Below, piece by piece: positions 1-10,509 of a DNA stretch of 64,000 nucleotides. The stretch is from assembly GCF_011075055.1 (NCBI RefSeq), contig NC_058143.1, forward strand, positions 15,019,057 through 15,083,056, read 5' to 3'. Source of the stretch: Mangifera indica. Lineage: Eukaryota; Streptophyta; Magnoliopsida; Sapindales; Anacardiaceae. The position numbers and the translations under genes are program-made. A model generated the notes under the pieces. That model was not told where the DNA came from. It was given only the letters and a program-made list of their open reading frames with translations, and ran no database searches. Positions within the stretch are counted from its first letter, which is position 1. Each line of letters begins with the position of its first letter.

Positions 1-2510
1 ATGATATAAGTAAAGTTTTGGCCGCCGTCGCCTAACCAGTTATGATAATAAAACTCCTCGTGTCATCTAGATTTGCAATGAAACTTAAATAAAATATGAG
101 TAGATGCTATAGTTATAAACAAAGCGTATAATTTTATATATAAAAAATAATATATCACTATATAATTAAATAGTTTTAAATTAAAGATAAAATAATAATA
201 AATCACGTTATGATATATCTTTTTTGTACAAATAATTTTATTGATAAAATATTTATGAATCTTAACAATCCAATAATAATATGATACAAGTAAAAAATAA
301 TAATTATTTTAAAATGAATTAAAATTTGATATGATATAGTAAATATAATATATAATACGATATATATTATTGATAACATGATAATGGTTTATTTGAATAA
401 TTTTAAAATTAAAAATAGTTATAATACTTTTTAAAATAATAACCGGACAATTAAAATTTTTTATTATTTTAATTAAAAAACTTCTCTCACAAAATGATAT
501 ATCACATTATTTCCCTCTTATATACGTAACAAGTAATGCTTTGATAGATGACTATATTATAATCCTGATTTTATGTCGCCAAGGTTATAAATATAGATGA
601 CTATATTTAATTAGTGGCAAATTTTGGAAATACAGTTGCATACCATTGATTGAATTGGAGTATAATCCTTATTTTATGTCGTCAAGGTTATAATTTTTTT
701 GATAAGTTTTAATTTTCAGTGACAAATTTATTAAAATGATCTGGGATGAGTTGTTAGGACTTTGTATTTTCTCTCTTTAATAACGAAAACCCTAAACCCC
801 ACTTTGACTTTGGATGACAATAAATTAAACCTTAAGATACGCATAATTATAAAAATTAGATCGTCCAAAGTATAAAATACAATTACGTTTCAATTGAAGC
901 TCCAATTTTATCCATTGTTTTTAAAACTAGATCAATCATCAAATAAGTTGTTTCATTGGTTCGTAATTTGACCGATTTAACATAACAACCAAATGATTTA
1001 ACCTATTACTAAAGTATTATATATTTTTTGAATAATATTAAATATTTATCATATTTTTTTAACATAAAACATATGAAACACATATAACATAATTTTTAAA
1101 ATATTAATTAAACAATTGACACTGAACTATATAGATAAAATAATATAAATTTTATCATTAATTCAATTAAAATCTTACAAATTATAACTATTTTAAGTTT
1201 TAATAAGACAAAAATTATGTAGTATTATATAAACTTTGTTTTATTGGTTTTAAATAGTTTTTCCAATTCAAAAGATTTTTCGAGTTTGACTAAATTTTAA
1301 ATAAGTTAATATTTATGTATAGATCGGACTGAATTATAAAACTAAACTGAATTGTATATTAGTTCATGATTTAACTGATCGATTTAATCTGATTTTAAAA
1401 ATACTGTTTTTATCTACTGAAGATAGCTCCGAATTTTGGAGTATATAAGTAATGTTAAAGGTAGTGGAGGATAAACTGATTAAGATTAGCTAAGCCTATA
1501 TAGGTTGATGAAAAGGATTTCAGATGTGCATACCACATAATTAATTAAAGTAAAACATTTAAAATTAGATATATGCGATGAAAAGTGAACTTTTTATGTG
1601 TAGAAGCCCTAAGTTATCAAAAAGAAGCATAAATATTGTAAACAATTGGTCCACCCACGACCCATGCTCTTGAAAAGCAACTCTTACCAAGAGAGGCGAC
1701 CAGGTAAAAAAATTGCCTTTGCTAGAGCACATGAATACCGATGTTGTGGTGGCTGGTAAGTGACAAGAGAGCGTTTAGTTGAGAATATACCAAAATTATC
1801 CTGATAATTTACTTTTTATTTTTAGTATTATTTTATTTGATTTCTCAAATAAATATAAAAAATATAATAAATAATATAAAAGATATTTTTGAATAATTAC
1901 AATTAAAGAAGTAAAATAATTAATATCATAGTATTTTTTTATTACATATAACTAAATATAATATTTATCAAACATAATAATAATATGTATAATAATTTAT
2001 TTTTTTAATAATATTTTAATTTTTATAATAAAAGATCACCAAAGCCTAATGCGCCCTCAGAATTAACCATCCTCGTTGAAGCTTGAGTTCTTCATAAACA
2101 ACTAGGTTTTGCTGTCCAAGTATCTCTGGAGAGTTTTCATGCTGTCTGTTTCTAGCTTTTGCCTTCAGATCTTTCAAAACGTATTCAATATATATTTTGA
2201 TCCCTATATATAATTCTAGTAAATCTTATCTTAATAAATAAAAGAACAAGAAACTAAACATGTTATTAAGAACTATCAGGCATCAGTGAAGTTTATATAT
2301 ACATTCCAATATCACTCTATTAACTCTATGTCATTCATTGTCGTTTCCATATATATATATCATACAATAAAATTATACATTCTCAATTTAAGTATACAAA
2401 TAATTATGCACTCATATGATGACGATAATGCATCCAGACCAAGGGTAGACGTCGAATCCGAAAGAAATTCAATCGAAGGGAGAGGGCTTTGAACAGATAG
2501 AAGATACCAA
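1..2510. other. AT-rich intergenic DNA, no gene recognised
   Basis: No reading frame here has recognisable protein similarity or a plausible exon structure. The stretch is strongly AT-rich. It holds one copy of the AT-rich foldback repeat near 118-262, listed separately, and a TE-like AT-rich tract near 1810-2030 that resembles stretches near 52.0-52.3 kb. The short open frame at 2286-2492 looks like chance. Confidence 0.6.
118..262. repeat. AT-rich foldback repeat, copy 1 of 5
   Basis: The core reads TTTTAAATTAAAGATAAAAT and lies between arms that are partly complementary (ATATCACTATATAATTAAAT on the left; a TCACGTTATGATATAT-like arm on the right). The same core and arms recur near 5.5, 24.2, 44.2 and 45.45 kb. 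Boundaries are approximate and I found no certain target duplication. It looks like a MITE family of unknown superfamily. Confidence 0.55.
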
Positions 2511-2517
2511 AGGGAGA

Positions 2518-2695
2518 GAGAGAGCGACCATTATTGGCTAGAAAATTTGAAAGGAGAAAAATGTCACTTTTCAAAACTTAATTCTAAGGAAGAAATGTTA
2601 TAAATTGAGAGAGCGACCATTATTGGCTAGAAAATTTGAAAGGAGAAAAATGTCACTTTTCAAAACTTAATTCTAAGGAAGAAATGTTATAAATT
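2518..2695. repeat. Perfect 89-bp tandem duplication
   Basis: Two adjacent units, 2518-2606 and 2607-2695, read as identical base for base. Each starts GAGAGAGCGACCATTATTGG and ends GAAATGTTATAAATT. Identity implies a recent duplication or gene conversion, or an assembly artefact. The unit and the following ~100 bp (to about 2790) resemble one arm of the foldback element at 51.19-51.84 kb and a fragment near 44.38-44.62 kb, so this is a partial copy of that family. Confidence 0.85.
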
Positions 2696-2789
2696 TTCAG
2701 GGTTTTAGAGTTTAGGAGAAAATAATAATTTTACTTTTATCTCTAACAAAAACTTCTAACAGAAATTAATTCATAGATAGGTATTTGAG

Positions 2790-5490
2790 TTTTTCAATGA
2801 TCATAATTGTGTTTTTGAGATTATGCTAAAACTTGAGTGGAAAATAGTCTTTTGCTTCATAAAATAATACTTAATCACATGATAACACACATAAGTATGT
2901 ACTCAAAATGAATATGTATAGTATTACTGAATATCATAAATAAATAATTGAAATTAACAGTATTTTAAAGTAAACCTCACTAAATTAATCATACAGTTGC
3001 ATCGGAGTTTAAAATATGCGTTCTTGATTCTCCAACTCATAAACTCCACAAGTACAGAAAAACAAGAAATATTGGGAAGATAGAAAATTACAAATGAAAA
3101 AGAAGATCAAGATAGCAGCATAGTCGATTATTTAGACCTTAAAAGATTCAAGATAGTGGCCATTAGGAGGTGTTGTAGCATATATTCTTGCTTGGTCAGC
3201 GCCTGTCATCTTAGGATGCTGTTATGCACTTAATCAATGTCTTGAGGATGTACTTTGAGGTCAAAGCATAAATCTAAGCTGCATCTAAACATCTTATGCA
3301 AGTAGTGTAGATTATCTTATTTGTTTTTCGCCTCGTTTTATGGCGCAATTTCTGCCTCTCATATTGGACTTATCACAAATTACGGGTCCTAACGTGGTAA
3401 AAAAAAGACTTTAATAAGAAAAAAAAAACTTTTATTTTTTGTTAAAGTCATAAATTTACTTGGTTTTAATAAGAGTATAAATAATTAATCGGTAAAATCA
3501 TGAAAAAAAGTATTTACAATAATTGAATATTATCTGTTTATTATATTAATTTACCCTAATCTTAAAGAGTATCAATGCAAATGATTTTCTTATGATGGGA
3601 TGCCAAAAACTAGTGATTTAGATTCACAATATATATGCATGTATGTGTGTGAGTCTTTAAAGATATGAGATTCTAAAACACAAAATGATTAATCTACAAT
3701 GTAATTTAAATTATCGACCTCGTGGGATGATGATTAAGCTGCAATAATTATGGTACATTAAATAAAAAAATATTAATAGAAAAGGCATTTAACATGATTT
3801 TGTGACAACATTCAATATGACACTCAAAGGTCCAAGAGTTTTAGCAACATGAAGGACCCTCTTCACATGGATTCACATGACATTGTTAATGTATTAATTC
3901 CTAATATACAACATTCTAATGGTAAAGTATTGATAAAAATAAATGGAGCCCATCAACCTTAATATTTTAATCCCTATTGCATATAAATTAATTGAGCAAA
4001 GAAGAAATGACTTCTCCTTTTGTTGTCTCTTCAAGTGTGGATTTAACCAACATATGCAAAGCCCTAGTTATCCGTAAAAGTCTAACAAGAAATTAAACTA
4101 TAATACTTTGAAAAGGAATCCGCAAAATCAGCATTAAGGAAATGTGGACCACCAATAAAGCCTAAGTTAATTGTTTTCTAATGAAAAAGCAGACTAATAA
4201 TTTAATAAAAAATGAGGAATCGTGCATCAGCAGTGGAAAATATGAGAGCACATTTTTCCTTTCCAAGTCCTCATCAAAAAATATTATTTGTTGCATGCCC
4301 TTGCCGTGCAGTACACATTATCTTCATCCGACTGATGAGATGTCATTTGACCTAACTTTATAGTGAGATTGTGTGTTTATCATCAGTATGTAACTTTTTA
4401 TTCGTTTTTTTTTGTTAGACCCACATCATCTTCTGCATTAGATTATTCAGGGTTTCACAAGTTAAGGGGTAAATGCATTCAAAACCAAGCCTTCACCAGG
4501 GTTTCGCTATGTTTTATTCACTATATTGAAGGCTGGATTTCCACATTTTCTAGACAATTAAGCTGATGAGTACATTAGTCATTGTTAGTTAGTTTGTATT
4601 TCAGTTGAAATCCCAGTGCAATTCACCTAAAGCTAATTCATATAAAAAAACCACGAAAATTGTTGGCAGGTATGAGCCGATAACCAGCTCCTTGAAGGGG
4701 ATACAAATTTAGAATTATATATAGTGAAAAGTTGTGTATTAGGTAAACCAATTTGTAGATAAGTTCACTGGATGAAAGAGTCAAAACAACAAAAATTTAA
4801 CAAGCACATACTAATCAATTTGATCATTGCATTTCATTAATTACAACTCAAAGTATAAGTTTATACAGGTAAAAGAAGAATATATTATGTATTCAAGTAA
4901 ATTTGATTACTGTCCTAATTAGATTTTTTCGGTAAAGATTATGTAGATCATCATATATAAGTGGAATCCACACACTTATAAACTAGGATTATCTTTTAAT
5001 TGCTAGAATTAGTGAGTTATTAACAAAATCTAAACTTTACTCTAGCTACAACTGAAAGCTTTCTTCTAAACTGGGATTTCAAAGATGTTCTAGAAGCTTT
5101 TGCGGGTGGAAATGATAAAATGTAAGACTTTGTGGATGTCTTTGATATTTATGAGTTATCAAATGCGAGAAAGGAAAGAAAACGACAAAGGCTGAATAGG
5201 TGAAACTTTCAAAGGAAGTGGTTCCCATTCAAAAACTATACCTAGTTGACTTCTTGACTGATGAGGCCCTCGGGCACATCCAAGTGGCGGGATGTCAGCA
5301 TTTTAAGCCCCGTTAACCCGGCCCGATTTTAGTTGCATTTTTGGACAAAGCTCCGATTCTTGTACCCAATTACTCATAACTGGCCCATTTCAGTTTTTAT
5401 AAAATGAATCGGTTTTTGCAGCCATGCGCTCAACGTAGTATGGGTGTTAACGTAGATGACACATTTATGACAAGGTATAAGTTCAAACAA
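2790..5490. other. Intergenic DNA, no gene recognised
   Basis: AT-rich sequence without a supported exon. The open frames at 4181-4566 lack homology I can recognise, have no splice context and contain low-complexity stretches. No RNA gene was recognised. Confidence 0.5.
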
Positions 5491-5494
5491 TATA

Positions 5495-5660
5495 TTATAA
5501 TATATAATAAATTATATATATTTTTTATATGTAATTTTGGTATATAAATGATATATTATTATATGATTGGATAATTTTAAATTAAAGATAAAATAATATC
5601 TAATCATATAATGACACATTATCTGTGTATTTAAATAGTATATTAAAAATATGTATGTAT
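5495..5660. repeat. AT-rich foldback repeat, copy 2 of 5
   Basis: This is the clearest copy. The left arm (ATATTATTATATGATTGGAT) and the right arm (ATCTAATCATATAATGACAC) are inverted complements on either side of the core TTTTAAATTAAAGATAAAAT. Together they could form a long hairpin. Ends are approximate. Confidence 0.6.
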
Positions 5661-6186
5661 TATATTGCTCTACAATATATTAAAGTCCCTTTTTCCTAGT
5701 AATTCAAGGAGCTGCATAATCAACCTAACACTTAAATTAGATTGCCTATTAAAGATTTTTAAGCAGAAACAGCACCAACAAGTGGTTTTATGGAAAAACT
5801 TTCCTCTATAAAAAAATTCCAGGGACTCATTCTACTTTCACTGCAACTTCACATCAACAAAAAGACAGTTGTGGACAACAAATTGAGTCTCCAATTTAGG
5901 CTGTGGTTCAACATGTAGTCCTTACAACTTCAATATAATGAGGAAACATTGTTTTTTAAAGAGAAGAAAAATCAGTATCAAACCAATGTTTCCAATTACT
6001 TATTTCCTTCAGGCAATTCCAAGAGTTTTCAGATCTCTCCTTGCTAAAAGCTCTTAACAGTAACAACAATCACTAAAATAGAAGCACTAGACGTTTTTCC
6101 ATTCTATTATTTGAAAAAGAAATAAAAGTTAATCTAAGTTAACAAAGCCAAGCCTAAAGTTTTTTTACAAGCAAACAATTTCATAG

Positions 6187-6521
6187 TATCGGAAATATAT
6201 ATTGGGTTTACAAATGTAAAAATTGAAACTCGTATTACATAAAACCAATTAGCTTTTGTTAAAATTCAATCTACACATTTATATACCATTCATTTTACTT
6301 AAGTTTATTAGATGTGAGATTCTTTTTTTTTTATTTGAGTCTCTAACACTCCCGCTTAAGTGCAAACACTTAGACTGTTGGACTTGCCTTTTGACTCAAT
6401 CGGATTTTGGCTGGTGCATTATCACTTGTATCCAAGAATACTTAGACTGTTAAATCTATCGTTTGACTCGTATTCTGATACCATGTTAGAAATACATATT
6501 GGGCTTTTTTTTAAAGAAAAT
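6187..6521 (-). mobile_element. TRIM-like miniature LTR retroelement, 5' LTR truncated
   Basis: Read on the minus strand, the parts come in retroelement order. First is the last ~38 bp of a 5' LTR, ending CTAACA (6521-6484). Next is a primer binding site TGGTATCAGAA directly abutting it (6483-6473), the usual initiator-Met tRNA site. A ~135-bp noncoding interior follows, then a purine-rich AAGCGGGAG tract. Last is a 3' LTR of ~160 bp starting TGTTAG (6348) and ending near 6187. The two LTR ends share the stretch CCCAATATRTATTTC. An LTR of ~160 bp with an interior of ~135 bp fits TRIM elements (terminal-repeat retrotransposons in miniature). The 3' LTR terminus has diverged from CTAACA. The missing part of the 5' LTR is replaced by the 26S rRNA fragment. 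Confidence 0.7.
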
Positions 6522-6952
6522 TACGAATTGGAGCAACATAAGGTTGAATCTCAATGGGTCGTAAAAGCAAGGCCACTCTGCCATTTACAATACCCGTCGC
6601 GTATTTAAGTTTTCTGCAAAGGATTCTACCCGCCGCTTGGTGGGAATTACGATTCAAGGCGACCCTCGCAACTCTTCCGTTGCGGGGGCTTCACCAATGA
6701 CACGTGTTTTTGGGGACTGGACAATCCCTACTGCAGGTCAGCAATCGAGTGACGGGTGCACACGTCGCTCTAGCCCGAATTCTGACTTAGAGGTGTTCAG
6801 TCATAATCCAACGTATTGTAGCTTCGCGCCACTAGCTTTTCAACCAAATGCGATAATCAATTGTACGAATCAACGATTCCTCTTGTACTAGATTAAATTA
6901 CTATTACGACATCATCATCAGTAGGATAAAACTAAACTATCTCACAAAGGGC
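6522..6952 (-). pseudogene. 26S rRNA 3'-end fragment (rDNA pseudogene)
   Basis: The plus strand matches the reverse complement of the 3' part of plant 26S rRNA as I know it. Recognisable blocks include GCAAGGCCACTCTGCCA (near 6569), CAAAGGATTCTACCCGCCGC (6616), GGTGGGAATTACGATTCAAG (6638), ACAATCCCTACTGCAGGTCA (6721), TTCTGACTTAGAGG (6779) and TAGCTTCGCGCCACTAGCTTTT (near 6820). The sarcin-ricin loop region is present on the minus strand but mutated (GTACAAGAGG instead of GTACGAGAGG). Scattered C-to-T and G-to-A changes are what a methylated, nonfunctional copy would show. The open frame at 6637-6891 on the plus strand is antisense rRNA, not a gene. The fragment abuts the truncated LTR at 6521. 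Confidence 0.9.
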
Positions 6953-7303
6953 GCTAGAAAGTTTCAACATCAACAAAGTCTACCGTATAAAGTCAATGAA
7001 ATTTCCGTAATTTATCGCCTACCAAAACTACCCATTATATATAGAAAGCAATTCCATTTAACAAAAATGAAAACATAAGTGACGTGGGAAATGCAAATAA
7101 AATAAAGTTTGAACCTTGAAGAACTTGCCAGCTGAGTGAAGATTGTGAAACATTCTCCAAGCATCTGAATCATTGAGAGTTAGTTGTTGTTGCTGTGAAG
7201 AAGAAGGGAATGGAAGAAAGTGGCAATGGTGAGCGATACTCTTCTAATCTTCTTCAGCTTCAGCTGTTAACACTCATCTTTGCTTGTGAACTTTGTTTAG
7301 ACA

Positions 7304-7813
7304 CTACTTAATAAAAATATGAACTATTAGCGTTTCTGTTTTTTGAACTCAAAAAATATTAAATACATATTTTATATATTTCTTATGTTAAATACGTATT
7401 TTTGTATTTTTAATGTTTTCCCTTTTTTAAAATATAAAAATACCCCTTGTATTTTCAATTAATTACCATAATTTTATAATTATATAAAACAAAAAACTCA
7501 TTTTTTTATCATCCAAATCTCTAATCTCTTCCGATAATTTTTTATAATAATTGAATTTTGATTATACATTATATTTGAATTGTTAACTAGAAGATTTATA
7601 AAAAGTGTTAAAATTATGTTCGATATTATCATATTTTTATAAACGTATTATTGACAATATACCATATTAAACCTTATATATACACGTTTCGTATTTTTTT
7701 TGTATCCAAATTTTATTAACTTTTTAATAAACTTATTTTTCACACATTTACCTATTATACCCATATAATTTCCATATTATTTTTTTTTTCTATTCCCGTA
7801 TTTACTAACTAGG
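7304..7813. mobile_element. ~510-bp MITE with 9-bp target duplication, copy A
   Basis: The element is flanked by the direct repeat GTTTAGACA (7295-7303 and 7814-7822). It has imperfect terminal inverted repeats: CTACTTAATAAAAATA at the left, and TATTTACTAACTAG at the right, whose complement is CTAGTTAGTAAATA. It is very AT-rich with no coding. The element at 15882-16380 aligns with it end to end in the same orientation. A 9-bp duplication is typical of Mutator-like elements, so a nonautonomous MULE is the best guess. Confidence 0.75.
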
Positions 7814-8342
7814 GTTTAGACATTCAAATGAAATTAGTCAGTTTATTATTATAACAATATCAAACATTTTAATATGCAGATCATAATAAGATTTTAAATT
7901 CATTACAACAAAAATACTGCATCCTATTCACTACTGAGCTCAGACTAGGATAAAAATATGCTAGAAAACAGAGTGTTCCAAATTCTGATTGGGCTTCCAC
8001 CTCTTTGTCTTATCCAGCCCATATAAGGCCACCGCTTTTAATCTTTCTTTTTCAAGTTGTAATTTAAAAATAAAAATGGTAACAAATTTTTATATAACTC
8101 AAAATGGAAATGATAAGCAATAAAATGTAAGCGAATGCAATCCAGCCCTATTAGAGATTTACATTGTGAAACTATAGTTTCATATCTGTCTTACATGTTT
8201 AACACAGTTTTCCTATTAGAAGAAGAAAGAAAGAAAACAAGCCCCTTCCAACTGTCCCTTCCTTGAAAAGAAGGAAAAGAATGGTGCAATGCTGTGAAAA
8301 CTTCAAAGAAAAATACATTTGATTGATTTTAACACGTGTATG

Positions 8343-8954
8343 TAAGGATGGCAACGGGGAGAGGCGGGGAGGGGATCTCAATCCCCGTCCTCGTCCCCGT
8401 CCCCGTTCCCGTATGGGATATCAATCCCCATCCCCGACTCATCCCCGCTACGGGGATGAAAATGACTCTCTATCCCTTCCTCGAAAAGAAAAATCTTCTT
8501 TCCATCCCCTTCCCGTCCTATAGGAAAAATTCTCCTCTCCGTACCCACAAAAAAAATATATTCTTTTTATCTTGTAAATACAATATAAATATATTAAATA
8601 ACAAAATTAAGCAAAATTAAAATTAATCTACTATTTCAAATATCATAAATATAATATATTAACTCTTTTAAAATGCACAACAAAAACCTAAATAAATTTG
8701 AAAAATATAAATAATTTAAAACTATAAAAATATATTAGTATTTTAAATAAATATATTAATATAAAGGGGCGGGGAGGAGAAGGGTCGGGGCGGGAAGGGG
8801 ACACATGTATCTTCATCCCCAGCCCATCCCCGATTGTAGGAATTTTTTTCATCCCCATCCTCGTCTCCTTTTCCATTTCTATTAGAAAATTTTCTTTTTG
8901 TTAAGGTCGAAGAGGGTCGAGACCCCAAAAATCAGGTCCAAATTGCCATCCTTA
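8343..8954. mobile_element. hAT-type MITE, GGATGGCAA family, copy 1
   Basis: Terminal inverted repeats TAAGGATGGCAA and TTGCCATCCTTA are perfect over 12 bp. The flanking 8-bp repeats CGTGTATG (8335-8342) and CCTGTATG (8955-8962) differ at one base. The ends are made of GC-rich CCCCGTCC / GGGGACGG runs and the centre is AT-rich. Eight-base duplications point to the hAT superfamily. Open frames on either strand here (for example 8323-8620) only translate the simple GC-rich runs. A second family member lies at 50617-51141. Confidence 0.85.
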
Positions 8955-8962
8955 CCTGTATG

Positions 8963-10240
8963 TATCTCAGTGTGAATCTCAAGCTGCCCCTTCAGCTCTC
9001 ATGGAAGCCTTCTAATGCCTTGTTACTTGCTTGTTTAATTTGATCTTGCAGAGGTCATTCCAATTACAGTAAAATCAAAATCATTGGCTGTATTTTGCCC
9101 ATTCAATATCTTCACAAGCCAACAAATTCAAGATTTTGACGTCAACGACGACTAATGATTAGACAATATCAAATATATAACTTATAAGAAGAAGATTTTT
9201 TTTGTAATTATCAAGAGAGAACACTAACAAGATTTTTAAATTATAATATTTTTATAATAATTTTTAACGTAAATGTTAATTTTTATATAAATAAATTATC
9301 GTCAATATAAATATAACTCTATTTATATAAATTTAAAATCATGGGTTAATATTAAAAAAAAAACGAAGATTTAAATATATTTTTTCAATTAAAAAAAAGC
9401 TTGAATATGAGAGGGAGAAAGAGATAGAGAGAGAAAGGAGAATACTAGAAATTGTATCGATTATTGTATTATCTTTATACTACACAAAAACTGGTAAATA
9501 CACCATAAATATAAATATTTTGATTATCAAACCGAATCATATAACAACTCTTGTGTCACATCTTTTTTTTTTAATATATTTTAATTTATCTTGATAATCA
9601 TTTAACACTTTCATAACAGATATATCTGAATCTCCTTTTAAGATAATTACTGTTATTATAGTTTATTTTATATAAGGCTTTTAATTATGTATATAAGTTA
9701 AAGGACGAAAATCACACAAATAATTTGATGCCAGAAGGATGGCGGAAGCACATCTCATTCTTTCAAAACAATAGCTCATGGAAAACGACACCGAAAGACA
9801 TTAAATAGCCTGTCCTCAAACAGTTTCAATTTCCAAGAGTGATCGAAAAACTCTCTCTAAGGGTACGTCATCTTCAAGGCTGGCTTATTGAAGCTCAAAT
9901 GAGATACTACTCCTAGAACTCAAATTGATCTCACCATTACTACTCAACTGGGGCAAGATATTGCTAATATACCATACAGTACAACAAAAATGCCTAGTTT
10001 AGGACATTTAAATCACGTGGAAAGACTCCTACTCTACACCCTCAATCACAGTAAGAGTGTCAACATACTGACCCTACCAATTCCCAATAAAGACCTCCTG
10101 CCAACTTTTGGTATCAAACATATTCCGGTTTTTACAAATTCTAATCATTGTTATCGTAACCTATTTTGTGTAATGTTCTAAACCATATATCAATTGGTGA
10201 TGAGAATCACATCAAGAAGAAAGATTTCTACTATATATAA
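8963..10240. other. Intergenic DNA, no gene recognised
   Basis: AT-rich spacer downstream of the ethylene receptor gene. The open frame at 9990-10181 has no recognised similarity. The proximal part (about 10240-10509) may be 3' UTR of the receptor gene on the minus strand. Confidence 0.5.
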
Positions 10241-10509
10241 TTTAAACTCTGTGAAATTTTTATTAAAGTTTCTTACTATCAATTGAGCATGTGAGTTTTT
10301 TTACATCATGGTATTATCCATTCTAAGTAGTTCTAAAAATGCTGCCTATTGAAGCCGATGGTTAGCAAAATTTAATAGGTACAATTTTGTATAACAGATG
10401 TGAATGCCAAGTTTAACATCCATACGTTGAGGCTTTGTAGGCACGTTGATTGAAGACCCTCGAATACATCTAGAGTTATCGAAAGGAAGAAAATTTTTAA
10501 TCTTCCTCT

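Noticed and set aside
6637..6891. 84-codon open frame on the plus strand
   Set aside because: It is the antisense strand of the 26S rRNA fragment.
7200..7240. ATGGAAGAAAGTGGCAATG followed by a GTGAGC donor, looking like a first exon
   Set aside because: No downstream exon could be found before the MITE at 7304 or beyond it; one short motif is not enough for a gene call.
8323..8928. Several Pro/Arg-rich open frames on both strands
   Set aside because: They translate the CCCCGTCC/GGGGACGG runs at the ends of a MITE.
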